NCBI GenBank assembly: GCA_930367215.1
Contig: OV884056.1
Coordinates: 233,111,127-233,175,126 of the forward strand
Direction: 5' to 3'
DNA from: Pollenia angustigena
Taxonomy: Eukaryota > Arthropoda > Insecta > Diptera > Polleniidae
DNA length: 64,000 bases
Shown: piece after piece, positions 33,202 to 44,450 of the stretch
Position numbering within the stretch: position 1 is the stretch's first letter
How the letters are laid out: each line of letters begins with the position of its first letter
Notes under the pieces: generated by a model
Seen by the model: the letters and a program-made list of their open reading frames with translations, nothing else
The model's database searches: none
What the model was told of the DNA's origin: nothing
Translations under genes and position numbers: made by a program

Positions 33202-34525
33202 ATACCTGTTTTTTTTTTTAAATAAATGTAAACAATTAATGAAAACCAAAGAAAATATACTATGGACCTAATGGTCCCTTAACCCAAGATTCGTAAATTT
33301 ATATTTTTCTCAGCCCTGTTTGAAGTCAGAACCTTGAATTTTTGGAAAAACCATTGTTTTATAAAAAGACTACGTGAGCTAAAAAACTAAGTCAGTATAT
33401 ATCACCGTTCAAAAATTACAAAGGAAACAATACAAAAATTGGACCAAATGGGCTAAACCTAACAGCAGGGTTAAAATATGAGGTTTGGTGTAAGAAATCA
33501 TGATCTAATTTTTCAGGTCAATCCGACGGTGCCTAGCCATGCGGGTGGGGCCCAAAGTTCCCCATATTATAAAAAAAAACATCTTTTCTATCGCATGTTT
33601 ATAGTTATACTAGTTGAAAAGCCGAAAATCAAAAATATGGCTTCGTTACGATCTTCCGCAGAGAAAGTACTTCAAGTGTGCCAAATTTCAGCTTCCTATG
33701 TCATCACATGGCTTCAGAAAGTTGCGGAGAGTATAGGACATACATGCAAACAACCTGACATACAAGAAATTATATATTGTATAGATAGATTAAAGTATTT
33801 GCTGTTTAATATTTTAGTATGATACGAACGAAAGATTTTTAACCTAATTCGGGGTTGCTGCATCCAGTGGTGCTAGCCGTTTTTTTAGGTTAGCTTTGGT
33901 TTTCGAGATATACCGTTATTTCGAAAATTAAGGATGTTGCACAACATATGTTCACGTAACTCAAAGAAAAATTAAAAAAAAAACCGAAAATCTGCAATAA
34001 AATTTACTATAAATGATTAAAATCTGTAAACAACTTTTGATTTTATGTATTCACAAAAGATGTGGCGGTTTAATAAAATTCTTAAATTATTTAAAATTTT
34101 TCGTCTTTTGTGAATACATAAGTTGGAAACAGATTTTAATCATTTGTATCTTGTTTTGTTTGCAATGTTGTTTTTTATATGTTTTTTAATTTTTAATGAA
34201 TTTTTAAAAATAAAAATTCCGAAATTTTAATAAAAAAATTATTTTTTTTCCAGAAACAAAATTATGTTTCTAAAACGACTTCGCATATAAGAAAAACCTT
34301 TAACCTTTCTTAAAGTAAATTTTATTACGGAATTTCGATTTTTTTTAGTTTTTCACTAAGCTTAAGCGTTTTTGAGTTACGCGAATATATGTTGTGCAAC
34401 CTCCTTAATTTTCGAAATAACGGTATATCTCGAAAACCATAGCTAACATAAAGAAAAAAGTTTCAACTTTCTTAAAGTAAATTTTATTGCAGAATTTCGG
34501 TTTTTTTATTTTTTCAATAAGCTAA

Positions 34526-35076
34526 TAGTGCATTTACACTTGTAATTTTCAAACTAGTTTACGATCGTAAACTACTTTCATAAACTATACCGATTACATC
34601 AGCGTTTTTGACAGTTAATTTGTTTATCTTTGACAAGTTCTTAGCCCCAATAACAAAAAAAAAGCGTTGATGCACATACTTACGAACATATAAACAAACC
34701 TTTTATTTCCGTTGTCCATCTAAAAGAAAATATGTAAAAAAAACTAACATTTCTTAAAAATTTGGAATTTTTTTAAACATTTTCTTTGTTTATTTTATTT
34801 TTCTTACTATTGTTTTGGCTTTTTTTACAGATAAAAGTAAATTCTTTTTAACTTGATTTTTTTTATTTTTGAGGAAATGTCAAATATCACTAGCATTGCC
34901 AGAACAAAATTTGAAAAACCGAGTTGCATTAACAAAAACTGGTTGTTTGTAACTAGTTTATCTCAAAAGCTAGTTACAAACGTGTTTATAATTTGTATGA
35001 ATAAACAAGTTTCTCAAACTAGTTTATCATCATAAACAACTTATCACCTGTTTATGGCGTAGGTGTAAATGCACTA
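34526..35076. mobile_element. Harbinger-like MITE (TAGTGCATTTACAC termini), 551 bp
   Basis: Inverted termini TAGTGCATTTACACTTGTAA and TAGTGCATTTACACCTACGC with TAA on both sides (34523-34525; 35077-35079). Subterminal AACTAGTTT(A) motifs are mirrored. The uninterrupted target sequence is seen in other copies of repeat R, such as 34360-34385. Confidence 0.78.
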
Positions 35077-35537
35077 TAAAGCGTCTTTGAGTTACGCGAA
35101 CATATGTTGTGCAACATCCTTAATATTCGAAATAACGGTATATCTCGAAAACCAAAGCTAACCTAAAAAAAACGGCTAGCACCACTGGATTCAGCGACCC
35201 CGAATTAGGTTAAAAATCTTTCGTTCGTATCATACTAAAATATTAAACAGCAAATACTTTAATCTATCTATACAACATATAATTTCTTAGTATGTCAGGA
35301 TGTTTGCATGTATGTCCTATTCTTTCCGCAACTTCCATATTTTTGATTTTCGGCTTTTCAACTAGTATAACTATAAACATCCGATAGAAAAGATGTTTTT
35401 TTTATAATATGGGGAACTTTGGGCCCCACCCGCACGGCTAGGCACCGTCGGATTGACCTGAAAAATTAGATCATGATTTCTTACACCAAACCTCATATTT
35501 TAGGCAGCGCAAACAATTAAATTTAAAAAAAAAAAAT

Positions 35538-36169
35538 TGCCACCAGAATCAACCAAATCAACAAAACAAGGAAAAATACGTGGAAAAAGAATGAAAAAAA
35601 CATCAAGAATACATTCAATTCCATTTGATTTTAATGCTTTGAATTAGCACTGTTGCTGCATTTGCAATATTTGGCTCAGGCTTCAACAAGAAATATGGTT
35701 GGAACCTTTCTCTTAACCTCTGTTCCATTTTTAAAATAAGAGATAAAAACTGTTGCAATTCCTAGGTTCTGCTTAGTTTAAAACATCTTCATATAAAACA
35801 TCAAAGTTAGCTGCACACATAAAAAATATATCACATAAATATCCAATTTAAGCTGTTAATAAAAACAAAAATCGCAAACAAGACAAGTTGTCATCATTAT
35901 AATTCATTTATTTTGTTTGAATTTACCTTCATTTATGCATATGGTTTGTGGTTACAGCAACTTTACCACGATTATATGAAAGGAAATCTTGGCCTGGAAC
36001 AGAATAAAGTAGTTGAAGTATTAAAAGCTGAATAATGCTCTGTAGCGCAACAAAGTTCAAAATCTCGAATTTTCAACTGCAACGACTACCACAACTGCGT
36101 ATTCTGTTAACACTACTTTGAAACTGCCGTTTTTAACTTTTTACAGCTTGCAGCCCTATTCTTAACGTT
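35538..36169. other. No gene seen
   Basis: AT-rich DNA; no supported frame or repeat boundary. Confidence 0.35.
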
Positions 36170-37060
36170 GTACTATAGCAACTATTCTGTTCCGCACTTT
36201 ATTAACCAATTTGGCTACCTCGTTCATTATAAAAATGACCACAGGTTGTTTGAACGTCATTGTTATTATCAATTCGAATATGTTATCCTTTAACAATTCT
36301 TTGATCTGAGGTCCGACGAAAATTCCTTCCTTTTTTTTGCGTTACTAACTTTAGGAAAATTTTCTCTCTAGTTTGTAAAACCTAAGCCGTTGCGATCCAT
36401 GGCTTTGACAAAATTTTTTATCAAACTTAGTTTAACATGTAGTGGTGGTAAAGTTCTCTGTTGGCTCGAAAAAAACACTCCCCTCGTTTTTTTTTAAATT
36501 TTAAGTCGCTAACCAGATCGCTAAGATCAGCTTGAGTTGCCAAATGAGACTCCTTACTATAAGGTATAAAGGTTTGATCATGAATTTCATCTGCAAATGC
36601 GTTACATGAAGATAATTCGATGTCAGCATTTGCTACGTCATCTGTTGGATTTGGCACTGCAGGTATAGGCAAGTCAGCATTATGAGAAAGTGGTCGTGTT
36701 GCAGAACTTACATTTGAATATTTAACTGTATGAGTTGATGCTATATTTATACCATTTATACAAGTTAGGCAAAAGTAACAATCAGATACGTGGTGATAGG
36801 TTCTGTCCAAATCATGGGTTTTCCAATAGCCATATATCGCTTTCCTTTTGCTCAACCTATAAGATTCTTTGCACATGTCGTACAGCATATATCAGGTGCC
36901 CAATTCTTATCTTGATGAGCCACAGAAAAGCCAAAACAATCACGATAACACTGCTGTACCACTTCAGCCAAATTTCGTCGCTGACTTTTGAAAGTTAGTT
37001 CACCACATACGTAGCAAAAAGAATTATGATGATTGATGCACTTCCTTTGTATGTTGAGAA
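36170..37060 (-). pseudogene. Pseudogene of a multi-copy arthropod zinc-finger-like family
   Basis: Minus strand from about 37060: CYVCGELTFKSQRRNLAEVV, then CYRDCFGFSVAHQDKNWAPD followed by ICCTTCAKNLIG, an in-frame stop, AKGKRYMAIGKPMIWTEP; then, after a frameshift, DCYFCLTCINGINIAST with SNVSSATRPLSHNADLPIP and ATQADLSDLVSDLKF (36888-36427). A further fragment, KKEGIFVGPQIKELL, occurs at about 36300-36345. I recall the same block order (CxxC zinc-like domain, WAPH.CC..C, DCYFC, PSA.RPVPH..LPVP, ...KEGIFVGPQI..L) from very numerous uncharacterised arthropod proteins that are probably transposon-derived. The middle catalytic-like section is deleted here and stops are present. Function of the family is not known to me. 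Confidence 0.65.
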
Positions 37061-37545
37061 AATAACAACGTTTTGCTTTTGTAATCTAAACTCAAACATT
37101 ACACTTGTTTAAATGGAAACTTAATGCTTTGAAACTTTAATAAAAGTAAAATAAATTACAAATCGATTACATAATTTTGGAATAAAAAATTAAAACACTT
37201 TATCGGGCTTGTTTAGAGCCACTTTTATATAAAAACAGTATATACAGAGAAATTTTCGAGGGTGAGACCAATGGGCAATCGTCGACCCACGAGAACAAGA
37301 TTATGTTATAAGGTTAAGATTTATGTGTCGATTATTATTAAGATAACTTCATCCATATGAGATTTGTTTGCCTTTAAGTGATTTTAGGAAGGGTATTGGA
37401 CCAATGGTTAATTTTGGATCCAACATTGCAACATTTTGTCTTGACAAATTGTCTATCGAAATAGATTATTATAAAATAAGTCTGGTCCAAATAAAATGTA
37501 ATTACCAACGTAATAGGATGGTTTATAGGCACAAACACTATTCCG
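37061..37545. other. No gene seen
   Basis: AT-rich DNA; two short overlapping frames at 37368-37574 have no protein-like features. Confidence 0.35.
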
Positions 37546-37765
37546 GAATGAAGTAAAATTATAGACAGATTCACACCATTTTTATTAGGCTTTGTCCTTA
37601 TGAATTGAAACCTTTGTTCAATATTTTATTAAATTACCCTTAAAATTGCGACCTATACTTTACGCACAAGGTTAAAAGGACAGACAAGCAGCCAGCCAGC
37701 TAGGGACATTGTTAAATCAACTCAGAAAGTCCTTTTTCGAAGTGTACTTGGGGTATAAAAATTAA
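37546..37765 (+). repeat. INE-1-like repeat fragment
   Basis: The stretch AAATTGCGACCTATACTTTA, CGCACAAGGTTA, CAGCCAGCCAGCTAGGGACA and CTCAGAAAGT follows the right half of the copies at 1251 and 27846, ending at GGGGTATAAA. The left half is missing. Confidence 0.55.
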
Positions 37766-37861
37766 GAAAAAGCCGTCAAAAATGTAGACACTTGGTTGAC
37801 AGTGTCATCAAAACAATCAACTAAACTGGCGATTTGGAGGCTCTTAGTCCTAGTATTCTAC

Positions 37862-39148
37862 GGTAGCATGTCATAACGTCCAGTGTCATAGTGTCCGTGG
37901 ACACTATGGTACTCCAAAAAGCGTCACAGTGTCCATCTTTTAAAAGTGTCTTAATGTCCATCAGAGCAGTGTCATAAAGTCCGTGGACGTTATGACACTT
38001 TGTAGAGTGTAATAATGTCCACAACATGCTTACAAACTTGAAACTTCGGCCTGGCACATGAAATTTATCCTCTATGATAAAACGAGTACCGACTTCGCTA
38101 ACGAAAGCTTCTTTGCACAGACGGCCTTCGGCCGGGCCCAAGGATTTTCTCCTCTATGGTATAACAAACACCGGCTTCGCTAACTAAATCTTCTCTGTAT
38201 AACCGGCCTTCGGCCGGGCGCAAGGATTTTCTCCTCTATGCACCCAGAGAAAAAACGTGTTTAAATAGTGTCCATGGACACTATGATACTCCAAAAAGTG
38301 TCACAGTGTCCATGGACTTTATGACACTTTTAAAAGTGTCATAATGTCCATCAGAGCAATGTCATAATGTCCACAACTTAACTTATAACCAAAAATATGA
38401 AAATGTGTAAAATTTGTTTTAAAATACCGTTAAAATTTCAAGTGATTATCAAAACTTAAGAAAAAAAATTATAATTTATTGATAGAAATTTTTAACAATT
38501 CGAATCTTTGGCTTTTCATACAGACTATGAAGCAGCTTTAAGGGAGGCTTTAGAAAATGTGTTTCCTAAGCAGGTTTAGAAATTAAATAAAAAGAAATTA
38601 AGACTGTGTTAATTGGTACCGAGAAATCCTAAGTCTGAAATTGATTGGCTTCGCTAACTAAATCCATGCGCCCGGCCGAAGGCCGGCTATACACAGAAGC
38701 TTTAGTTAGCGAAGCCGCTGTTTGTTATACCATAGAGGAGAAAATCCTTGCGCCCGGCCGAAGGCCTGCTGTGCAAAGAAGCTTTAGTTAGCAAGCCGAG
38801 ACGCTTTAGTAAACGCAGCCGGTGTGACACCATAGGGGAGAAAATCCCTGCTGCCAAAAGTGTTTCCTTTATATATTTAATATATGCACCCAGAGAAAAA
38901 AATAACAAAACTATTTTTAAAAATGGATAAATAGGTTTCTTTAAAAATATTTTTTTTGGTTGTGACCATAATAAAACAGGTTTTTCTCTACGTGTGTCGA
39001 TCTTTTTTTTTATTTAACGTCTTTAGTAATTATGGACCTTATGACATTTTTCAAAATTACATAATGTCCGTTTGCAAGGTGTCTTAATGCTCACGGCCAT
39101 TATGACATTTTCAAAAGTGTCACAGTGTCCATGTAATGACATGCCACC
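37862..39148. mobile_element. Mutator-like foldback element, copy 3 (complete), with MURA-like trace
   Basis: Terminal inverted repeats GGT(A/G)GCATGTCAT are flanked by a 9-bp duplication GTATTCTAC / GTCTTATAC (37853-37861; 39149-39157; 7/9). The outer arms carry reiterated GTGTCATAATGTCC and CCATGGACA(C/T)TATGACAC units. The inner arms (38080-38240; 38655-38840) carry the 86-bp GC-rich modules with GCCGGCCTTCGGCCGGGC. Between them, 38528-38578 on the plus strand reads DYEAALREALENVFPKQV, which fits the 'TD.E.A...A....FP' block that precedes GC.FH in Mutator-like transposases. The trace ends in a stop. I infer a non-autonomous Mutator-like foldback family with three copies in this window. Confidence 0.75.
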
Positions 39149-39157
39149 GTCTTATAC

Positions 39158-40437
39158 ATGGATACTTTATATGTTATTAAAATATGCGAACTTTAATTAA
39201 CAATAATAAAATGTTTGGTAGTTCTGTTCACCGCTGTTATTAAAAATTTTATTTTTGAAAAAAAGTGAGTTAATCCACCTTAAAGAAATGATAAAACTTC
39301 GTGGGTATTTTTTTTTTTAATTGTACTAAAAAGGGATGAAGTTTGATGTACCAATGAAGTTTGGATTGTACCAAATTTGGTGCAATTGTACCACAAATCC
39401 CATCAGAGTTAGCTAGTCATACACTTTTAAAAATTTAACATTTCTAGCATTTTAAAGCAATTTAAAACAGTAGAAACGTTTTCCAAATAAACGATTGTAA
39501 GTATTAACTTTGTTGTTTTTACTTTAAAGAAAACCACAACAGCTGTGTTTTGTATGTAAACAATAACCAAAAAAAGTTAAATTTTTCTTTTAAATATGTT
39601 TACAGAATAAAGCACAAGTTAAAGCAAACATATTTTTAAAACGAAAACATGTGCAGTTTTCGTTAAAAACTACGCATTAAATGTTTTTGTTATACCTTTT
39701 GTGAATAGGGTAAACTAACTTCGTCATTTTGTATAAAAGTTTTTATACACTGACGGCACAGAAAACACGATTGATTTAAGAGCCCTTGTAAAGTGATTTT
39801 TGATACACAAATAAAAAAATTTCTTTTTATTTTTATATTTCTTTAAAAAAAATTCTTTTTATCTGATTTTTCATTTTTATTTAGACTAAAACCAAATATT
39901 GCATTTACCTCTGATTCATTAAATGTAAACAGTCGTAGCCACGTCACAAGCAAAAAACGAAAAGTTTTACACAACAAAGTACTTTGGCAGACGACATGTT
40001 TAGAAGTTTTTGTTTTGGCCGACTGAAACTATAATAAATTCCGAAGTTAAGGCAGAAGAGATGTTGTGTGTGTGTCAGGCGCGGATTATAAAAATAAATT
40101 ATAAAAATATGTTTTGTTAATCTCGATAATACAAGAATTCCCAATAATATTTTTTTGAATGTACAAAATTTTTGGAAATCCCAGCAAGGTTTTTTTTATG
40201 GAATCTCTAACGAAATTTTCAATAAGTATTTTTTTTATTGAAACTCTAACGATTTTCAATAAGTATCCATATCTTAATTCTAATAGTTATTTTTTAAATA
40301 TTTCCAAAGAAACATCTAGTTTACCGTATTCAATTACTTATTATTCTACATTCAATCCCAGCAGGTGCCATCTATATCCAAAGACTTAACGTTTGACTTG
40401 ATAATGCGTGCGGTTGAATTATTAAAAAGCCTTACTG
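39158..40437. other. No gene seen
   Basis: About 1.3 kb of AT-rich DNA. 'ctaacga..ttttcaataagtat' is duplicated in tandem at 40205-40265. Nothing else is supported. Confidence 0.4.
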
Positions 40438-40547
40438 CCGTATTCATAAAAAATCAAATAAGTTTGAAATGTGTTTTAAGCCACAATTTTCATACAAATT
40501 TTTCTTAAAATGCATTTTAAATCCATTTTAATTTTTTATGAATACGG
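40438..40547. mobile_element. 110-bp MITE (CCGTATTCATAAAAAAT termini)
   Basis: Inverted termini CCGTATTCATAAAAAATC and CCGTATTCATAAAAAATT. It lies immediately upstream of the hAT transposase remnant and may have cut it. The target duplication is not clear. Confidence 0.6.
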
Positions 40548-40867
40548 GGGTTAGTATTTACAATATTTATGTATGTATGCGTTATATGAATCAAAAATCT
40601 ATTCGATAATTTTTGACGAAAGCACGGATTTGTCGGGAAAAAGCCAGATTTCCTTATCTTTAAGATATATCAACATACAACAAAAAGTTGTTAGGGAAGA
40701 ATTTATTGGCTTTGTTGTAAACGCATTTGAAGAGGCTTCAAAAGATATTGATGACGTTGATGTGTCAATTGATGCGAAGGCACTATCATCAATACTTCTT
40801 AAAGCTTTGACAAATTTTGGTCCTGACCTAAACAATTGTGTAGGAGATGGAACAGTTGGGTGTCCTG

Positions 40868-42116
40868 CAGTGTTGCCAATTTAGCCATTTAGTGGCTAGA
40901 TTTAGGCATTTTTAACCCTGTTTAGCCATTAAAAGATGAGTTTAGCCATTAGCCATTTTTTTTAGCCTTTTTCAACTTGTTTAGCCACAAAATTTTATTT
41001 TCCGTTATTCTTTTAAAAGAATAATTTTTAATTTATTATAAAAATTTATAAAAGTAAAATAAACATTTTTAACATTTCAAACTCATTTCATTTAAATCAC
41101 AACTTTTTACAAATGTTGAAAATCGCTATAAACTATGACGCTGAAACATCTTTCAAAATAAAGGAACAGTATTCCACTATTAAATTTTTAAAATGGATCA
41201 ACACAAACATCGCTGTTTCTTTCTGGTTGCAAGTATTTCAATGAAGGGATGCAGGCGGTAACAAAATTGTCTTAGAAATGTCAGAATTGACTATAAAGTT
41301 GCTGTCACTTCCATGGTCTAATGCTGAAGTAGAGTGGGTGTTTAGCCAAGTAAACATCGTTAAAAGTAATTTGAGAAATAGATTACATTAAGCAACCGTT
41401 AATTCGATTTTATCGATTACGTAAATATTTTTACCATAACAATACAATATTTATACCACCACCACAATAGTATGCGTTTGTGCTGGTGTCTGTAACACCT
41501 TAAAATATTAGTCCTTAGCCCGCCTTTACGTATACCGATTAACTCAGAATCACTTTCTGAGTCAAATTAACGATGTTTGTCCGGCTGGCTGGTGTCCTGA
41601 AAACATTGTGCGCAAAGTACAGGTCGCAATTTAGAGATTATTTGATAAAATTTGGTACAAATGTTCTAATGTGGTGTATGGTATCATAAAGTCGGGTTTA
41701 ACCGACTATGCTTTTTTATACTTTTTTTTTAGTGTCGATCTGGACTCAAAAGGTTGGGTAAATGTTGTCGTGATTATGATTTACCTTCAAATTATTTAAA
41801 ACTTATGATTATTTTAAACTAATGAGTGATTCCTATGAGATGAACAATAACGACATCGAATTTTTCGATGATTCCATTTTGTAATATTAATTTATTTTAA
41901 TATTAATTTACGTTTATTCTTATTTAACAAATTGATCTTAACTCACAATTTCATCGTAAACAACTTTAAATGAATTATTTCTGTTTTGTTATTGAATTTT
42001 ATTGTGTTTTTATTTATAAAACCTTTTAGCCATTTTTTAGCACATTTTTAGCCATTTTTTAGCCATTTTTGTTCGTAAATTTAGCTATTTTTGGTCACCA
42101 AGTTTTGGCAACACTG
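40868..42116. mobile_element. hAT transposon, 1249 bp (CAGTGTTGCCAA termini), with transposase tail
   Basis: Perfect 8-bp duplication GTGTCCTG (40860-40867; 42117-42124). Both termini read CAGTGTTGCCAA. At 41276-41420 the plus strand encodes a second, different hAT dimerisation domain: ELTIKLLSLPWSNAEVEWVF followed by SQVNIVKSNLRNRLH. The element is thus a truncated relative of an autonomous hAT. An INE-1-like copy (41449-41712) has inserted after the domain. Subterminal 'tagccattt' units are repeated at both ends and also seen at 220-353. Confidence 0.88.
41449..41712 (-). repeat. INE-1-like repeat with internal deletion
   Basis: The reverse complement of the 1251-1911 type: ATTTATACCACCACCACAAT at one end, ATCATAAAGTCGGGTTTAAC at the other, with the middle deleted. 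Nested in the hAT at 40868-42116. Confidence 0.6.
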
Positions 42117-42849
42117 GTGTCCTGTGATGTCAGCAGAAAATGGAGCTGTTCAAAATTTCTGTAAAACCGAAAAATGCGAAACAAACGCCTTGCTATTCCC
42201 ATTAATCGAACAACTCAATTTCTAAAAGCAATAAAGTACCATTAAAACAAAAAGTTGTATGATTTGTTAAAGAAACAACAAAGTTTTTTTAATATAATCA
42301 TCCCAAGCGAAAAACAGTTTTAGCAGACTTCTACTACTTCTTTTTCTCATATAGTAGAAGCTTTGGAAAAAATATCTACCTTTATATTAAGGAACTCACT
42401 TAGTACTTTTAAATTTATTTGCGGAATATACATATTAAGTGTGATACTTATTGTAACACAGCCACTTAGTATCATTTTACAAAAGCAAGATATAGATCTT
42501 CAAAAAGGATCAAGCCTTATCAAAATTTTAATCATGTGCCTTAAAGAAAAAAGAAATAAAGCCGAGAAAAAATTTAAGTTATTTGCGTTCAAATCGAGGT
42601 TCCAATCGAATCGATCACATCCAAAATGTTGAAGTTTACAACCGAGTTGTAGGTTACATTCCTCTTATTGAATTTATTTTAGAAGATCTCATAACAACTT
42701 TCCCAATAGATATCCCAAATGTATTGAACATACCTAAACTTTTACCTCAAAGTGTAATCAAGTCATATACAGACACAAACGTTAAAGCCACAACTACCTA
42801 CTAACATCTAAACTTGAGTCTGATCTATCAGATAACATTGTAAATTTCA

Positions 42850-43749
42850 AGGGCCGATGTTGATTTTGAATAAAACACAAACTATTTAGGAAGTTATTGT
42901 AATTTTATTTTACTGTGATATATTGGTATTACTCAATTATGTATGGAACAAAATATCGGCCAAATGGGCGCCGCGACCACGGCGGCACACCTCCATCCGA
43001 TGGTGCAAATTTTCGATGACCCTGAGGCATAATGGAGGTTCTATGCCGTTAATGTGCCGAATTATCTCATCCTTTAGCTCTTGAATTGTTGCTGGCTTAT
43101 CGACGTACACCTTTTCTTTCAAATAACCCCAAAGAAAAAGTCCAACGGTGTCAAATCACATGATCTTGGCGGCCAATTGACATCGCCATTACGTGAGATA
43201 ACACGACCATTGAATTTGTTGCGCAAAAGAGCCATTGTTTCGTTAGCTGTGTGGCAAGTGGCACCGTCCTGCTGAAACCACATATCGTCCACATCCATAT
43301 CTTCCAATTCGGGCCATAAAAAGTTCGTTATCATCTCACGATAGCGAACACCATTCACAGTAACTGCCTGACCGGCCTCATTTTGGAATAAATACGGCCC
43401 GATGATGCCGCCAGCCCATAAACCGCACCAAACAGTCACTCTTTGTGGGTGCATTGGTTTTTCGACAATCACTCTTGGATTCTCATTCGCCCAAATGCGG
43501 CAATTCTGTTTATTGACGAATCCACTGAGGTGAAAATGTGCCTCATCACTGAAGATGATGTGCACGATATGCATTTTGATTTAAACGCCCATTTTCATAA
43601 TAAGTCTGGATAACTTTAACACGTTGTTGGATTGTGTATCTCTCCATGGTTCAAATTGAGTAAGTCTGAAATAGATAAATGTCAAATAAAATTCGGAAAA
43701 AAACTTTAGTTTAGGCGTTTAGGTGTGGTTCACATTCAACATCGGCCCT
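42850..43749 (-). mobile_element. DD41D mariner (rosa-like), internally deleted, 900 bp
   Basis: Terminal inverted repeats AGGGCCGATGTTGA(T/A)T are flanked by TA on the right (43750-43751) and CA on the left (42848-42849), a TA duplication with one substitution. The minus strand carries a transposase with an internal deletion. It is inserted in the ZMYM1-like hAT gene. Confidence 0.82.
42937..43650 (-). pseudogene. DD41D mariner transposase, deleted between N-terminus and catalytic core
   Basis: Minus strand. The start (43648) reads MERYTIQQRVKVIQTYYENG, the first helix-turn-helix region, for about 33 residues and then runs into stops at a deletion junction. The core (43574-43119) follows in another frame: IIFSDEAHFHLSGF (first Asp), RVTVWCGLWAGGIIGPYLF, MWFQQDGATCHTA (second Asp), WPPRSCDLTPLDFF (third Asp). 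There are 41 residues between the second and third Asp, which defines the DD41D group of Tc1/mariner, of which fly rosa elements are an example. The C-terminus (43122-42937) is frameshifted: IQELKDEIIRHINGIEP. The second helix-turn-helix and linker are lost, so no active transposase is made. Confidence 0.82.
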
Positions 43750-43802
43750 TACAATTTAACCACCCTTTAGATGCTATAATTAACTGTGATGAAGATATCT
43801 AC

Positions 43803-44450
43803 TCGGCTGGGTCACTGATGTATGAGAAAAAATAAAAGTTCTCGAATCATGTTCTAATAGCAATATTTTTTTGTCTTACGTCAAAACAAATAAAAACTGC
43901 AAAAAAAAAAGTAAAAAAAAGTCACATCTTCAGCCCGCGCAAGAGCTCCTAAAAATTAAGAATATGTAAGAAAAGTAAATTTTTTAAATTTAAATTTTTT
44001 ATTTACTATCAATTATTATTAATTAAAACTGAAACTATTTTGAATTTAACTTAAAAAAAAATAAAACTTTGGTTCGTATACAACAGAAAACAATAAAATA
44101 ATTTTTTGGTCACAAAATCTTGTTTACTGTAAAATCTAGGCATCTATCGTCTTGATTTAAGTTTCGTCTATGTTAAACCTTCTCTTAATTTTTTATTGCA
44201 AAGAGTTATGGATGCTTCTGATACTATTTTCACGAACTTACAAGTCGATAAAATACAGTAATATGCTTTTCTGCAATACAATGCTATTGTTGTTATATTC
44301 AAAATTTAACAAAATTGAAGGTCAATGCGCGGGCTGTTACACTAAAAATAAATTAATAATATATTACAGGGGTCTAGTGCAGACAAAAATACAACATTTT
44401 TACGCTATTAGAAGTCGATAAGAGAAAAAAAATATTTTCGACCCACCCTA
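43803..44450. mobile_element. hAT MITE, 648 bp (TAGGGTGGGTC-like termini)
   Basis: Perfect 8-bp duplication ATATCTAC (43795-43802; 44451-44458). The termini are TCGGCTGGGTC on the left and TAGGGTGGGTC on the right. Removing it joins DEDIY to PNLSKIF in the host hAT transposase. No coding capacity; a GCGCGGGCTG motif is mirrored at about 43936 and 44328. Confidence 0.8.

Larger units (their letters stand above)
31427..33470 (+). mobile_element. piggyBac-family transposon, 2044 bp
   Basis: TTAA flanks both sides (31423-31426; 33471-33474). Termini CCCTGCTGTTAGGTT are perfect 15-bp inverted repeats, and the subterminal ATTTGGTCC is shared. TTAA targets and CCC-type ends define piggyBac. The interior has a broken transposase and a nested Harbinger-like MITE (31980-32704). 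The right arm of the host palindrome gives the empty-site sequence CTAA in place of TTAA, which supports insertion into the left arm. Confidence 0.88.
31391..35537. mobile_element. Large palindromic element with a piggyBac inserted in its left arm
   Basis: The right arm (35218-35537, ending TAGGCAGCGCAAACAATTAA) matches in inverted orientation the left arm, which is split: 31391-31426 and 33471-33860. The arms include AGGTTTGGTGTAAGAAATC and TCCGACGGTGCCTAGCC. Inner arms (33840-33970; 35085-35215) belong to dispersed repeat R. Without insertions the element is about 1.55 kb. A Harbinger-like MITE (34526-35076) lies near the centre. A 114-residue plus frame at 33478-33822 has its mirror in the right arm and is not supported as a gene. 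The superfamily is unknown. Confidence 0.6.

Noticed and set aside
33478..33822. 114-residue plus-strand frame
   Set aside because: It lies in the inverted arm of a palindromic element and its mirror is at 35215-35510; no protein family or conserved codon pattern is evident.
36735..36998. 87-residue plus-strand frame
   Set aside because: Antisense shadow of the arthropod-family pseudogene on the minus strand.
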